A stretch of DNA of 64,000 nucleotides from assembly GCA_028278345.1 (NCBI GenBank), contig JANQEL010000206.1, positions 1 to 64,000 on the forward strand. The letters run 5' to 3'. This document shows, in pieces, positions 35,276-44,960 of the stretch; the first letter of the stretch is position 1, and each line of letters opens with the position of its first letter. The stretch is from Myxococcota bacterium. GTDB lineage: Bacteria > Myxococcota_A > UBA9160 > UBA4427. Below the pieces are notes generated by a model. It saw only the letters and a list, made by a program, of their open reading frames with translations. It was not told the DNA's origin and searched no databases. The translations under genes and the position numbers were made by a program.

Positions 35276-36406
35276 CTAGGGTCGAGCCTCGGCGGCGCTC
35301 TCGGTCGGCGTCGCGCCCACGGCCTTCCAGGCGGCCGTCGCCATCTCGTGGAATTCGCCGTCGCCTTCCCGTACGAGAAGCAGCGCGGCGAGGTTTCGCT
35401 CTTCCGCCCAGCGGAAACCCTTGTGGGGGCCGAGCACGTTGAGCGTGGTCGCCAGGGCGTCCGCCCAGACGGCTTCTTCGTGCAATACGCTGACCGAAGC
35501 CAGCCGGTGATCGATCGGGCGCCCGGCTCGCGGATCGATCGTGTGGGAGATGCGCTGGCCGTCGACTTCGTAGAAGTCGCGATAGTCGCCCGAGGTGGCG
35601 AGGGAGACGTCCCGCAACTCGATCACCTGTTGGCTCGCGCGCGAGAGCGTGTCCGGGCGCTCGACCCCGACGCGCCACACGCGACCGTCGCGGCGTGTCC
35701 CGCGTGCGCGCAGCTCGCCCCCGATTTCGACCAGGTAGCCGCGATGGCCCTCGCGATCGAGTAGCTGCGCCACGCGATCGACCCCGTGGCCCTTGGCAAT
35801 GGCGGAGAGGTCGCAAGAGAGGTTCGGGTGTTCCTTTCGCAGGGCACCGGCTTCGGAATCGACGACGAGCTTCTCGAAGCCGACACGCCCTTCGATGGCA
35901 GCGCGCTCTTCTTCGCTCGGCGGTTCCGGCACCCGATCGGTCGCGCCGAAGCCCCAGGCCGCAACCAGGGGGCCCACCGTCACGTCGAATGCGCCGCCGC
36001 TGTCGCGGCTCACGGTCTGGGCGATCTCGAAGACCTCGAGGGTCTGCTTCGAAACCGCGAAGGGCTCGAGGGAGGTGGAGGCGTTGAAGCGAGAAAGCTC
36101 GGAGTCCTCGCGCCAGGTCGACATCAAGGCGTTGACGTGTTCGAGTTCGGCCTCGATCTCGCGCAGCAACAGATTGCGTTCGCCGTCGAGCAGATCCGTA
36201 TCGGCCAGCTTGACCGACCAGGTGGTCCCCATCGTGTGCCCGCGCATCTCGAAGTACGGGCGCGGATCGCCCTCGGCGAGCCACAGGCGATGGACCGCGA
36301 GGCCGAAGAGCACGGCCGCACAGAGCGGCAGGATGCGCCGCGCACGCGTGGGGAGGATGCGCTCGGTGGTCGGTCCGGGCGTACCCGCGTCAGCCACCGA
36401 AGTCAT
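35276..36406 (-). CDS. apbE: ApbE FAD:protein FMN transferase
   Basis: This is a 376-residue protein with an N-terminal membrane anchor (about 20-45, [17 protein letters not shown]), so it acts in the periplasm. Family motifs are present: [14 protein letters not shown], the acidic/Gly-rich [44 protein letters not shown] and the metal-site region [11 protein letters not shown]. It covalently attaches FMN to threonines of NqrB and NqrC, both of which carry the target motif here. The ATG at 36406 overlaps nqrF by 17 bases; a GTG at 36424 is an alternative. Confidence 0.93.
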   Translation of the reverse strand: MTSVADAGTPGPTTERILPTRARRILPLCAAVLFGLAVHRLWLAEGDPRPYFEMRGHTMGTTWSVKLADTDLLDGERNLLLREIEAELEHVNALMSTWREDSELSRFNASTSLEPFAVSKQTLEVFEIAQTVSRDSGGAFDVTVGPLVAAWGFGATDRVPEPPSEEERAAIEGRVGFEKLVVDSEAGALRKEHPNLSCDLSAIAKGHGVDRVAQLLDREGHRGYLVEIGGELRARGTRRDGRVWRVGVERPDTLSRASQQVIELRDVSLATSGDYRDFYEVDGQRISHTIDPRAGRPIDHRLASVSVLHEEAVWADALATTLNVLGPHKGFRWAEERNLAALLLVREGDGEFHEMATAAWKAVGATPTESAAEARP

Positions 36407-37616
36407 CGAACATGATGTTCTCACGCTCGACGCCCAGGTCGATGAGCATCGCGATCACCGCGTCGTTCATCATCGGCGGACCGCAGATGTAGTACTCGCA
36501 GTCTTCCGGCGCCTTGTGGTCCTTCAGGTAGTTGTCGTAGAGCACCTGATGGATGAAGCCGGTGAGGCCGGTCCAGTTGTCTTCGGGCAGCGGCTCACTC
36601 AGCGCGAGGTGCCATTCGAAGTTGTCGTTCTCTTCGGCGATCTTGTCGAAGTGATCGATGTAGAAGGCCTCGCGCAGGCTGCGCGCGCCGTACCAGAAGG
36701 ACACCTTGCGCTTGGAGTGGAGCCTGCGGAATTGGTCGAAGATGTGGGAGCGCATCGGCGCCATGCCGGCGCCGCCGCCGATGAAGATCATCTCGTTGTC
36801 GGTGGGGCGCGCGAAGAACTCGCCGAAGGGGCCCGAGATCGTCGCCTTGTCGCCGGGCTTCAGGTTGAAGATCCACGAGGACATCTGGCCGGGCGGCACG
36901 TCGGGGTTGCGCGGCGGCGGCGAGGCGATGCGGACATTCAGCATGATGATGCCCTCTTCCTCGGGGTAGTTCGCCATCGAGTAGGCGCGGGTCACGGGTT
37001 CGTCCACCTTCGAGACGTAGCGCCACTGGTCGAACTGATCCCAGTCGCCGCGGTACTCCTCTTCGACTTCGAAATCCTTGTACTCGACGGTGTGGGGCGG
37101 CGCTTCGATCTGGATGTAGCCACCCGCGCGGAACGGCACGCTCTCACCCGCGGGCAGTTCGAGCACGAGCTCCTTGATGAAGGTCGCGACGTTGTGGTTC
37201 GAGCGAACCGTGCACTCCCACTTGCGGACGCTGAAGACCTCGGCGGGGATCTCGATCTTCATGTCTTCCTTGACCTTCACCTGGCAGGAAAGACGGCAGC
37301 CCTCGCGGGCCTCGCCGCGGGTGATGTGGGAACTCTCGGTGGGCAGCATGGCTCCGCCGCCCTCGAGCACCTTGACGGTGCACACCCCGCAGCTCCCCTT
37401 CCCACCACAGGCCGAGGGGATGAAGATCTTGTTCGCCGACAGCGTGTTGAGCAGCGTGCTCCCCGCGTTCGTCGTGAGGGAGTTCTCGGGATCGTCGTTG
37501 ATCGTGATCGTGACTTCGCCATCGGGCACGAGCTGCGCCTTCGCGATCATCAACACGACGACGAGCAACAAGATCACGAGAGTAAAGGCGATGACGCCGA
37601 AAATGACCGTTTCCAT
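36390..37616 (-). CDS. nqrF: NqrF, NADH-oxidising subunit of Na+-NQR
   Basis: This is a 408-residue protein. An N-terminal membrane helix (about 3-24) precedes a plant-type 2Fe-2S domain with ligands C70, C76, C79 and C111. The FAD-binding motif RAYSMANYP and the NADH-binding [13 protein letters not shown] follow, and the C-terminus is MFDDFGG. Length and ligands match characterised NqrF. It takes electrons from cytoplasmic NADH and passes them into the membrane complex. It follows nqrE with an 82-base gap, the largest inside the operon. Confidence 0.96.
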   Translation of the reverse strand: METVIFGVIAFTLVILLLVVVLMIAKAQLVPDGEVTITINDDPENSLTTNAGSTLLNTLSANKIFIPSACGGKGSCGVCTVKVLEGGGAMLPTESSHITRGEAREGCRLSCQVKVKEDMKIEIPAEVFSVRKWECTVRSNHNVATFIKELVLELPAGESVPFRAGGYIQIEAPPHTVEYKDFEVEEEYRGDWDQFDQWRYVSKVDEPVTRAYSMANYPEEEGIIMLNVRIASPPPRNPDVPPGQMSSWIFNLKPGDKATISGPFGEFFARPTDNEMIFIGGGAGMAPMRSHIFDQFRRLHSKRKVSFWYGARSLREAFYIDHFDKIAEENDNFEWHLALSEPLPEDNWTGLTGFIHQVLYDNYLKDHKAPEDCEYYICGPPMMNDAVIAMLIDLGVERENIMFDDFGG

Positions 37617-37698
37617 GACAACGAGCCTTACGAACGAGGTTGAGTTCGAGATCCAGACCAGAGCCTTCAGCCCAGCGGAGGGCGGAAGCCCGTAGCGA

Positions 37699-38298
37699 TC
37701 AAAGCTGAATACCGGAGAAGGCCATGAAGCTGATCGACATCAGCCCCACGACCAGGAAGGTGACGCCGAGGCCGCGGAGCGCCGGCGGGATATCGCTGTA
37801 TCGAAGCTTCTCACGCACCGAAGCCAACGCCGTGATCGCCAGCGCGAAGCCGATCCCGGAGCCGAGCCCGAACACGGCGCTCTCGCCGATCGTGTAGTCG
37901 CGCTCGACCATGAAGAGCGAGGCCCCGAGGATCGCGCAGTTCACGGCGATCAGCGGCAGGAAGACACCCAGCGCGTTGTAGAGCGCGGGGGAGAAGCGAT
38001 CGAGGGCCATCTCCACGATCTGCACCGTGGCGGCGATCGTGCCGATCAGCGTCAGGAAGGTGAGGAACGAGAGGTCGATGCCTTCGGCCAGCGCACCTTC
38101 CTTCAACAGGATGTTGTAGAGCACCTGGTTGAGGGGGCAGGTGACCGCGAGCACGGCAGTGACCGCAAGGCCCAGCGGGAGCGAGGTCTTGATCTCTTTG
38201 CTGATCGCGAGGAAGGAGCACATGCCCAGGAAGAAGGCAAGTGCCATGTTCTCAACGAATATGGCCTTCGTAGCCAGGCTCAAATAGTGTTCCAACAC
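37699..38298 (-). CDS. nqrE: NqrE, membrane subunit of Na+-NQR
   Basis: This is a 199-residue protein with about six membrane helices. C27 (FLGMCSFLA) and C121 (AVNCAILGA) are the conserved ligands of the metal centre shared with NqrD. The sequence opens [20 protein letters not shown], as in known NqrE. The start is a GTG at 38298 with AGAGGAAG upstream; a TTG at 38295 would give the usual M-E-H-Y. Either way it overlaps the 3' end of nqrD by over 40 bases. Confidence 0.95.
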   Translation of the reverse strand: MLEHYLSLATKAIFVENMALAFFLGMCSFLAISKEIKTSLPLGLAVTAVLAVTCPLNQVLYNILLKEGALAEGIDLSFLTFLTLIGTIAATVQIVEMALDRFSPALYNALGVFLPLIAVNCAILGASLFMVERDYTIGESAVFGLGSGIGFALAITALASVREKLRYSDIPPALRGLGVTFLVVGLMSISFMAFSGIQL

Positions 38299-38923
38299 GG
38301 AAGTCTTCCTCTACCTGTTCGGGTTTCCAGGAGCGCACGGCCCAGATGAAGCAGCCGATCAAGAAGAATGCGGCCGGGGCCAGCAGCATGAGGCCGTTGG
38401 GCTGATACCAGCCGCCTTCGGTTACCGGCTGCAGGATCGTGACACCGAAGAGCTTTCCGCTGCCGAAGAGCTCGCGGAAGAAAGCGACGATCAACAGCAC
38501 GAGGCCGTAGCCGAAACCGTTGCCCAGGCCGTCGATCACGCTGAGCTTCGGGCTGTTCTGCATCGCGAAGGCCTCGGCGCGGCCCATGATGATGCAGTTG
38601 GTGATGATCAGCCCGACGAAGACCGAGAGCTGCTTGCTGATGTCGAAGACGAAGGCCTTCAGCACCTGATCGGTGATGATCACGAGCGATGCGATGATCG
38701 TGAGCTGCACGATGATACGCACGCTCGGCGGGATGCGATCGCGAATCAGACTCACCGAGAGATTCGAGAGCGTGCATACCGCGATCACCGCGAGGCTCAT
38801 CACCAGCGCCGTCTCCATCTTCGTGGTGACGGCGAGCGCCGAGCAGATGCCCAGCACCTGGAGCCCGATCGGGTTGTTGTTGAAGAGAGGATCGAGGAGC
38901 GCCTCTCGCTCTGCCGATGCCAT
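38252..38923 (-). CDS. nqrD: NqrD, membrane subunit of Na+-NQR
   Basis: This is a 223-residue membrane protein with C27 ([10 protein letters not shown]) and C110 ([14 protein letters not shown]), the conserved metal-centre ligands facing those of NqrE. About six helices are expected. The C-terminal tail ([23 protein letters not shown]) is encoded in the region that overlaps nqrE. It starts 36 bases after nqrC. Confidence 0.95.
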   Translation of the reverse strand: MASAEREALLDPLFNNNPIGLQVLGICSALAVTTKMETALVMSLAVIAVCTLSNLSVSLIRDRIPPSVRIIVQLTIIASLVIITDQVLKAFVFDISKQLSVFVGLIITNCIIMGRAEAFAMQNSPKLSVIDGLGNGFGYGLVLLIVAFFRELFGSGKLFGVTILQPVTEGGWYQPNGLMLLAPAAFFLIGCFIWAVRSWKPEQVEEDFRVGTLFEPGYEGHIR

Positions 38924-38959
38924 GTCTTGCCTCCGCTTGTCCTGCTTTCGCGCTTCGAG

Positions 38960-39742
38960 CTAGACGCTGCCCGCGCGGACGTTCTCGAGATAGGGGCCAA
39001 AGCCCGAATCCCCCAGCCAGTACTTCACGAGCGCGCCGACGCCGCGCCCGGTAATCGTTGCCCCGGAAAGCCCGTCGACCGAGTACGGATCTTCAGCGGG
39101 CTTTCCCGCCGCGCCCTTGATCACGTCGATCTTGGGCGTCCAGTTGGCGTCGAAGGCCAGGCGATCCTTCCACAGCGCCTTCCAGCGCGGGTTGTCGACT
39201 TCGCCGCCGAGCCCGGGCGTCTCGCCGTGCTCGTAGAAGGTGATGCCCTTGATCGTGCGCGTGTCGGGAGCCAAGGCGAGGTAGCCGTAGAGGGTGGACC
39301 ATAGCCCCATGCCCTCGATCGGGATGATGATCGCGTCCAGCGAGCCGTCCTCGGTCTGCACCTGGAAGACAAGGCCGGTGTTGGGCAGGCGGCGCACCTT
39401 TGCGGCGTTGTCATCGGCCGCGCGCGAGAGCTCGGGATCCTTCGATGCCTTGCGCTGGTCGTAGGTGTTGGCGTCCACCTCCGCGTCGTACTGGCCCGTC
39501 TGCAGGTCGACCGCGAAGGCCTTCACGCGGGCGTCGTAGAGATTGCCGATCTCCTCGGCCGAGAGCCCGGCGCCTTCTTCCATCAGGCCGCCGACCACCA
39601 GCACCTTCTTCTGCCGGTCGAGCACCTTGTTGGCTTCCTGCATCGGCTTGAGCGAGACCGCCGCCCCGGCCACGAAGATCGAACACACGAGACAGACGGC
39701 AGCCATGAAGCCGACGATGTAGCCGGTACTATGCTGCTGCAT
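38960..39742 (-). CDS. nqrC: NqrC, covalent-FMN subunit of Na+-NQR
   Basis: This is a 260-residue protein with one N-terminal membrane helix and a periplasmic FMN-binding domain. The ApbE target motif is DGLSGATIT with T229 as the flavinylated residue. GETPGLGGEVDNPRWKALW is the typical domain segment. Electrons pass from NqrF and the NqrD/E centre to this FMN and then to NqrB. Its start overlaps nqrB by 14 bases. Confidence 0.95.
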   Translation of the reverse strand: MQQHSTGYIVGFMAAVCLVCSIFVAGAAVSLKPMQEANKVLDRQKKVLVVGGLMEEGAGLSAEEIGNLYDARVKAFAVDLQTGQYDAEVDANTYDQRKASKDPELSRAADDNAAKVRRLPNTGLVFQVQTEDGSLDAIIIPIEGMGLWSTLYGYLALAPDTRTIKGITFYEHGETPGLGGEVDNPRWKALWKDRLAFDANWTPKIDVIKGAAGKPAEDPYSVDGLSGATITGRGVGALVKYWLGDSGFGPYLENVRAGSV

Positions 39743-40949
39743 TGCGAGCCAATCTCCGGTTGATGTTGCCCTGCACGACGTAGTGGTCGATCAGCGGCGC
39801 GAACATGTTCATGAACAGGATGGCGAGCATCATGCCTTCGGGATACGCGGGGTTGACCACCCGGATCAGCACGCAGAGCACGCCGATGCCGAGGCCGTAG
39901 TAGAACTTGCCGACGTTCGTGAAGGCGCTGCTCACGGGGTCGGTCGCCATGAAGACGCAACCCAGGGCCCAACCGCCGAGCACCATGTGCCAGTACCACG
40001 GCACGGAGAACATCGGGTTGGTCTCGGAGCCCGAGATGTTGAGCAAGAGGGACATCGCGATCGTCCCGACCACCACCCCGGCCATCGTCCGGCCGCTGCC
40101 GACCTTGGTCCAGAGCAGGAGCGCGGCCCCCAGCAGGCAGGCCAGCGTCGACGTCTCCCCCATCGATCCGGGGATGAAGCCGTAGAAGGCGTTCCACCAA
40201 TCGGCCGTCGCGAGGGCGCGCTCGGTTTCGGCGGCCTGGGCGAGCAGCGTGGCGCCCGAGTAGGAGTCGACGCCCTGCAGGTCGCTGGCGATCCACGGGA
40301 TCTCACCGCTCATCGCGGCCGGGTAGGCGAAGAAGAGGAAGGCGCGGGCGACCAGGGCGGGATTCAGGAAGTTCATCCCGACGCCGCCGAAGATCTCCTT
40401 GCCGAAGATCAGACCGAAGGCCATGCCCATCGCGACCATCCACAGGGGCGTCGTCGCGGGTAGCGTGAGGGGAAGCAGCATGCCGGTGACGAGGAAGCCC
40501 TCGGTCACCTCGTGTCCGCGGATGATGGCGGTGCCGATCTCGACGACCGCACCCGTCAGCATGCCGACGATGTAGATGGGGAGGAAGTAGAGCGCGCCGA
40601 GCATCACGCACGCGATCGGGTTGTTGAAGTCGGCGGCCGGGCCGACGGCCGAGTAGAGCGCCATCTGCCAGGTGTCGGGGGCTCCGCCGCCGCTCGCCAT
40701 GGCGAGGAAGGCCTGGTAGCCGGTGTTGTACATCGCCATGGCCGCGCACGGCAGCAGCGCGATCACCACCGTGATCATCATGCGCTTGAGATCGAGGCCA
40801 TCGCGCACGTGGGAGCCCGTCTTCGTCACGTCGGGCGGAGTGAAGGTGCCCGTATCGTGCACCTCGAAGAGCGGGTACAGCTTTTCGAAGCGCCCGCCCT
40901 TCTCGAAGTGCGGCCGAAGCTTGTCGTTCATGTCCTTCATGAATTGCAT
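39729..40949 (-). CDS. nqrB: NqrB, Na+-translocating membrane subunit
   Basis: This is a 406-residue polytopic protein. The covalent FMN site is SYSGATLLA with T234 as the ApbE target. Helices carry the conserved GHEVTEGFLVTGMLLPLTLP and GGVGMNFLNPALVARAFLFFAYP segments. It hosts riboflavin and FMN cofactors and the Na+ path, and with NqrA reduces quinone. It starts seven bases after nqrA. Confidence 0.96.
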   Translation of the reverse strand: MQFMKDMNDKLRPHFEKGGRFEKLYPLFEVHDTGTFTPPDVTKTGSHVRDGLDLKRMMITVVIALLPCAAMAMYNTGYQAFLAMASGGGAPDTWQMALYSAVGPAADFNNPIACVMLGALYFLPIYIVGMLTGAVVEIGTAIIRGHEVTEGFLVTGMLLPLTLPATTPLWMVAMGMAFGLIFGKEIFGGVGMNFLNPALVARAFLFFAYPAAMSGEIPWIASDLQGVDSYSGATLLAQAAETERALATADWWNAFYGFIPGSMGETSTLACLLGAALLLWTKVGSGRTMAGVVVGTIAMSLLLNISGSETNPMFSVPWYWHMVLGGWALGCVFMATDPVSSAFTNVGKFYYGLGIGVLCVLIRVVNPAYPEGMMLAILFMNMFAPLIDHYVVQGNINRRLARNAAA

Positions 40950-40956
40950 GTCGGAC

Positions 40957-42336
40957 TCAGCCTTCCTTCTCGATGAGTTCGAGGTTCCTTCGCAGCACCG
41001 GGCCGTATTCGTACTTGCCCGGGCAGACGAAGGTGCAGAGGGAAAGGTCCTCCTCGGCGAGCTCCAGGGCTCCGAGGGCCTCCGCGCGTTCGAGATCCTT
41101 CGCCAGCATCGCTCGCAGCAGGAACGTCGGCAGGATGTCCATCGGCATCACGCGTTCGTACATGCCGATCGGCACCATGGCGCGCTTGCTGCCGCTGGTG
41201 GTCGTGGTGAACTTGAACTTCTTGTTGGGGAAGAACTTCGACAGATAGATGTTGAGCGTCGAAAACTTGTCGGGGCCCGGCGTGAGCCAGCCCATGAAGA
41301 AGCGCTCGCGACCCTCTTCGAGCACGCTGAGCTGATTGTCGAAGCGGCCGAGGAAGCCGAAGTTCTCTCCCATCGCCTTCTTGCCCGAGAGCACCGAGCC
41401 GGCGATGTGGCGTACCTCGACGCCGCCGAAATCCTCGTCGATCAGATCGTCGATGTAGGCGCCGCTGCGCGTCGCGATCAGGCGGGGATCCTCGACCACC
41501 GGCCCCGCGTAGGAAACGGTGCGGTTCAGGTCGCGCTTGCCCGTGGCGAAGAGCGCGCCGATCGCAGCGACATCCTGGTAGCCGACGGTCCAGACCGTCT
41601 TGTTGCGTCCGACGGGTTCGACGAGGTGGATGTGCACGCCCGCGGTGCCCGCCGGATGCGGCCCCGTGAAGTGCTCGACGACCACGGGAGCGCTCACGTT
41701 CTTTTCGAGTTCCGAGACCGGGTCGACGCAGAGATAGGTGTTGCCCTCGGTGAGCTTCGCGATCACCGAAAGCCCGCGGTCGAAGTCTTCCATGCGATCC
41801 GCCAGCACCACCTCGGGAAGCGGTGCATGGGGATTCGTATCCATCGCGGTGACGAAGATCGCGTCGGGCGTCCAGTCCGTGGCGGGGGTGCGCGCGAAGG
41901 GGCGCGTGCGAAACGCCGTCCAGTCACCGCTCTCGACGAGCAGGGCCACGACGTCGTCGCGCGTGAGCGAATCGACCGCGCCGCCCTTGTAGCTCGAGAA
42001 GCTCACCACCTCGGCGTCGCTCGGGCTGTTCGCGCGCTCGTTGTCGGAAAGGTCGATCACCACCGACTGCAGGGCGCGCCGCGCGCCGCGATAGACGCCG
42101 ATCACGCGACCCGCACCGGGCGCACTGTGAATCACACCCTTTCGCGTTCGATCTTCGAACAAGGGCTGACCGCGTTTCACGGTGTCGCCTTCTTCGACGA
42201 ACATGCCGGGCCTGAGACCCGGGAAGTCATCGGCCATGACGGCAACGCGCGTGGGATTCTTCGATTCGCGGATGACTTGAAGCGGGGCGCCCTCGATCGG
42301 GAGGTCGAGCCCCTTCGTGATCTTGTGGAGTGACAT
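40957..42336 (-). CDS. nqrA: NqrA, quinone-binding subunit of Na+-NQR
   Basis: This is a 459-residue soluble subunit. The start ([15 protein letters not shown]) and the lipoyl-like segment [21 protein letters not shown] are typical, as are [24 protein letters not shown] and the C-terminal [16 protein letters not shown]. Those last cysteines resemble RnfC relatives but do not form a cluster motif. The ATG at 42336 begins the conserved sequence; the frame stays open upstream without similarity. It is the first gene of nqrABCDEF-apbE-nqrM. Confidence 0.95.
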   Translation of the reverse strand: MSLHKITKGLDLPIEGAPLQVIRESKNPTRVAVMADDFPGLRPGMFVEEGDTVKRGQPLFEDRTRKGVIHSAPGAGRVIGVYRGARRALQSVVIDLSDNERANSPSDAEVVSFSSYKGGAVDSLTRDDVVALLVESGDWTAFRTRPFARTPATDWTPDAIFVTAMDTNPHAPLPEVVLADRMEDFDRGLSVIAKLTEGNTYLCVDPVSELEKNVSAPVVVEHFTGPHPAGTAGVHIHLVEPVGRNKTVWTVGYQDVAAIGALFATGKRDLNRTVSYAGPVVEDPRLIATRSGAYIDDLIDEDFGGVEVRHIAGSVLSGKKAMGENFGFLGRFDNQLSVLEEGRERFFMGWLTPGPDKFSTLNIYLSKFFPNKKFKFTTTTSGSKRAMVPIGMYERVMPMDILPTFLLRAMLAKDLERAEALGALELAEEDLSLCTFVCPGKYEYGPVLRRNLELIEKEG

Positions 42337-42673
42337 CAGTGTCGGTCGCTGTTCCGTGTGTCGTCGCGTGGATTGCGACGAACCATCAGTCGGGAGGACT
42401 GGGGCGGAGCCCGTAGACGGGAAGGAGCCCTCGGACGGGATCATGTGGCCAGAAGCGAATGGTTCGGCCGACGCCGGGGCAAGCGCGGCAGAGATTAGGA
42501 CAACCGCTTGCGCTGACAACGGATTCTGGCTCGTAAATCGGCTCTTCGACGTGCTCTGAATGGCCCTCGCGATGCATCGCGCGACAACTTGAACTCGCCC
42601 CGCGATCCAAGTCGAGGAGCGCGCTTCGCCCGCGCCGTCGGACCTCGATCTGATGCCCGCTTCGGAGGAAGGA
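42337..42673. other. Intergenic region upstream of nqrA
   Basis: This is a non-coding stretch between the divergent nqr operon and the Sel1 lipoprotein region. On the minus strand TTGTCA (complement of 42514-42519) and TAATCT (complement of 42492-42497) are 16 bases apart. They are a weak candidate promoter for nqrA with a leader of about 150 bases. I found no tRNA-like or riboswitch-like fold by eye. Confidence 0.3.
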
Positions 42674-42892
42674 ATGAACCCCTTTAGGTCGCCCATCGCC
42701 CGGGCATCGCGGGTACGCCGGGCACGCGAGCGTGGCGAGTGGACATGCCGCGTTCTCGTCGCGCACCCCGCGCCTCCTCGCGTTCGATCCCGCGCGCGCC
42801 CACCGGGCTATGCTCGCGCGTCGAATTCGAGAAGGGTCCGGGTTCGACTTCGCGCCCGTCCCGACAACCTCGCACCCACCTCGGCTACATGA
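42674..42892 (+). CDS. Possible small ORF coupled to the Sel1 lipoprotein
   Basis: An ATG at 42674 with GGAGG five bases upstream opens a 72-codon frame. Its TGA overlaps the ATG of the next gene (ATGA). Those two signals suggest a real coupled leader gene. Against this, the product is Arg/Pro/Ala-rich without recognisable features, as random GC-rich frames often are, and a partial GCCCGG/CCGGGC hairpin (42698-42723) lies inside it. No function can be assigned. Confidence 0.25.
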   Translation: MNPFRSPIARASRVRRARERGEWTCRVLVAHPAPPRVRSRARPPGYARASNSRRVRVRLRARPDNLAPTSAT

Positions 42893-44925
42893 CGTCGCTG
42901 GTCCGAAATCTCGCGCGCCACGAAGACCGCCCCGACTTCGGTGCCCTCGTCGGGTTCGGGGCGCTGTTGCTGCTCGCCATGCTCATCGCCTGTCAGCCGA
43001 CCGACGAAGTGCTATTGCGCGCCGAAGAGGGGGACGCCGCGGCCCAGTTCGAGATGGGCGCGCGGCACGCCGCCGAGGGAGCCGCCCGGAACCTTGCGAC
43101 CGCGGTCGCGTGGTACGAGAAGGCGGCGGGGCAGGGGCATCTGGCCGCCCAACTCGCGCTTGCTTCTCTTTATCAGGAAGGTGGCGAGGGGCTCGCGGCC
43201 GATCCGAAGGCGCGAGCCCGCTGGCTCACCGCCGCGGCCGAGCAGGGCGACTTCGACGCGATGCGGGCCCTGGTCGAGATCTACGGCGAGGGCCGGGGAG
43301 TGATCCCGGACCCGCAGGAGGCAGGACGCTGGCTGATCGCATTGACTGAGGCCGAAAACCCTCAGGACGAGATGGATCTGGCCTTTCGCTACTTCGCGGG
43401 GGACGGCGTCCCTCGCAACCCCGGGCGTGGTGCCAAATTGCTACATAAGGCGGCAGAGGCCGGATTTCCCCCGGCCCAACTCCACCTCGCCCGCCTCTAC
43501 ACGACCCACGGCAATGGGGTCCTGATGAACATGGAAACCGCCGTCCACTGGTTCGGGCTCGCGGCGGAGGCCGGCGAGGTCGACGCGCAGAACTATTTGG
43601 GTGCGCTCTACGCCAGCGGCCAGGGAGTGGAGGTCGACTACGAAGCGAGCCTGCACTGGTTCCGCATGGCGGCGGCCCAGGAGCATCCCCATGCCCAGGC
43701 GAACCTCGCAGTCATGTACTCGGAGGGGATGGGGGTCGAGCGCGACCCCGTCGAGGCCGAGCGCTGGTTTCGTCTGGCCGCGAAAGAGGATCCGGCCGCC
43801 CAGTACATCCTGGGGCGGCGCTACGAAGAGGGCGAGATCGTCCCCAAGAACCCGGCGGAGGCGATGGTCTGGTACCTGCGCGCAGCCGAGGGCGGGGTGA
43901 CCGAAGCCCAGGCGATCGTGGCCAGAGCCTACGACACGGGAGATCGACTCGAGCGCGACCGCGCCGAGGCCGCTCGCTTCTACCTCGCCGCGGGAGAGAA
44001 GGGCGACTTCGATTCCCAGCGCCGGGGTGCCGAGCTCTATGAAAAGGGCGAAGGCGTCGAGGTCGATCTCGCCAAGGCGGCTTCACTATACAAGCTCGCG
44101 GCCGAAGCCGGCGATACCGAGTCGCAGTGGAAGATCGGCGGGATGTACGAAACTGGTCGCGGTACCCCGATGAATCGCAGCGGTGCCGTCGCCTGGTATC
44201 GCAAGGCGCACGCCGCCGGGCACGAAGGGGCGCGTCGCCGACTCGCGCAGATCCTCGACGATGGCAAGTTCGTGAAGCGCGACATCGTCGAGGCCACGAA
44301 CCTCTACGAATCGTTGGCCCGGGCGGGGGATGTCGAAGCCATGGCCCGCCTCGGCGAGATCCATTGGGAAGGCGATGGCATCAAGCGCAATCGCAAACTC
44401 GGTCTCGATTGGCATCGCAAGGCTGCGGACCTGGGCCACGTGGCCTCTCAGCGATTCGCAGGTGTGCGCTACTTCGAGGGTGGCTACGGGATCGCGAAGG
44501 AACCCGAACTCGCCTGGAAGTACCTGAACGAAGCCGCCGCTGCGGGAGACGAGCGCGCCGATCTACTGATCGGCAAGGCGTTGTGGGATGGTTTCGGTGT
44601 CGCGCGCGATCGCGAGAAGTCGCTGCCGCACTTCAAGCGTGCGCGCGAACGCGCGGAGCCGGAAGCCTTCCTCCACCTCGGCTACGCGTTGATCTTCGAG
44701 GGGATGGAAAGCGACGACCCCATCTACGACGCCTATGTGAACTTCGCCCTCGGCGCGTCCCTCGGTGGGCCCCAGTGCCGGAGCGAATTCGAAGCCATGC
44801 GGGAGCAGCTCGACAAAGCGACGCGCGACGATTGGGATCGCCGAGGTCAGCAGGAGTTGGAGCGATATACGAAGATCTGGAGGCGCTATCACGAGAAAAA
44901 GCAGCGGGGCGATGCGTCGCGCTGA
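42889..44925 (+). CDS. Sel1-repeat lipoprotein
   Basis: This is a 678-residue lipoprotein. After [12 protein letters not shown], a hydrophobic helix ends in the lipobox MLIAC. About 17 Sel1-like repeats of 36 residues follow. They show the usual AAQFEMGARHAAEG, AVHWFGLAAEAGEVDAQNYLGALYASGQGV pattern up to a short charged C-terminus. Sel1 repeats form an alpha-solenoid for protein contacts. I chose the ATG at 42889 because it gives a complete signal peptide; the frame upstream to 42739 is not conserved in character. It is the third solenoid-repeat lipoprotein of the window. An LLM oxidoreductase gene follows 35 bases later. Confidence 0.85.
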   Translation: MTSLVRNLARHEDRPDFGALVGFGALLLLAMLIACQPTDEVLLRAEEGDAAAQFEMGARHAAEGAARNLATAVAWYEKAAGQGHLAAQLALASLYQEGGEGLAADPKARARWLTAAAEQGDFDAMRALVEIYGEGRGVIPDPQEAGRWLIALTEAENPQDEMDLAFRYFAGDGVPRNPGRGAKLLHKAAEAGFPPAQLHLARLYTTHGNGVLMNMETAVHWFGLAAEAGEVDAQNYLGALYASGQGVEVDYEASLHWFRMAAAQEHPHAQANLAVMYSEGMGVERDPVEAERWFRLAAKEDPAAQYILGRRYEEGEIVPKNPAEAMVWYLRAAEGGVTEAQAIVARAYDTGDRLERDRAEAARFYLAAGEKGDFDSQRRGAELYEKGEGVEVDLAKAASLYKLAAEAGDTESQWKIGGMYETGRGTPMNRSGAVAWYRKAHAAGHEGARRRLAQILDDGKFVKRDIVEATNLYESLARAGDVEAMARLGEIHWEGDGIKRNRKLGLDWHRKAADLGHVASQRFAGVRYFEGGYGIAKEPELAWKYLNEAAAAGDERADLLIGKALWDGFGVARDREKSLPHFKRARERAEPEAFLHLGYALIFEGMESDDPIYDAYVNFALGASLGGPQCRSEFEAMREQLDKATRDDWDRRGQQELERYTKIWRRYHEKKQRGDASR

Positions 44926-44960
44926 GATCGCACGCGCTGGCGCGCCAGAATGACTCGAGG

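Noticed and set aside
42337..42888. tRNA-Sec or other tRNA in the largest gap, because of a GGTTCGA box near 42840
   Set aside because: The flanking bases do not pair as a T-arm and no acceptor stem can be formed.
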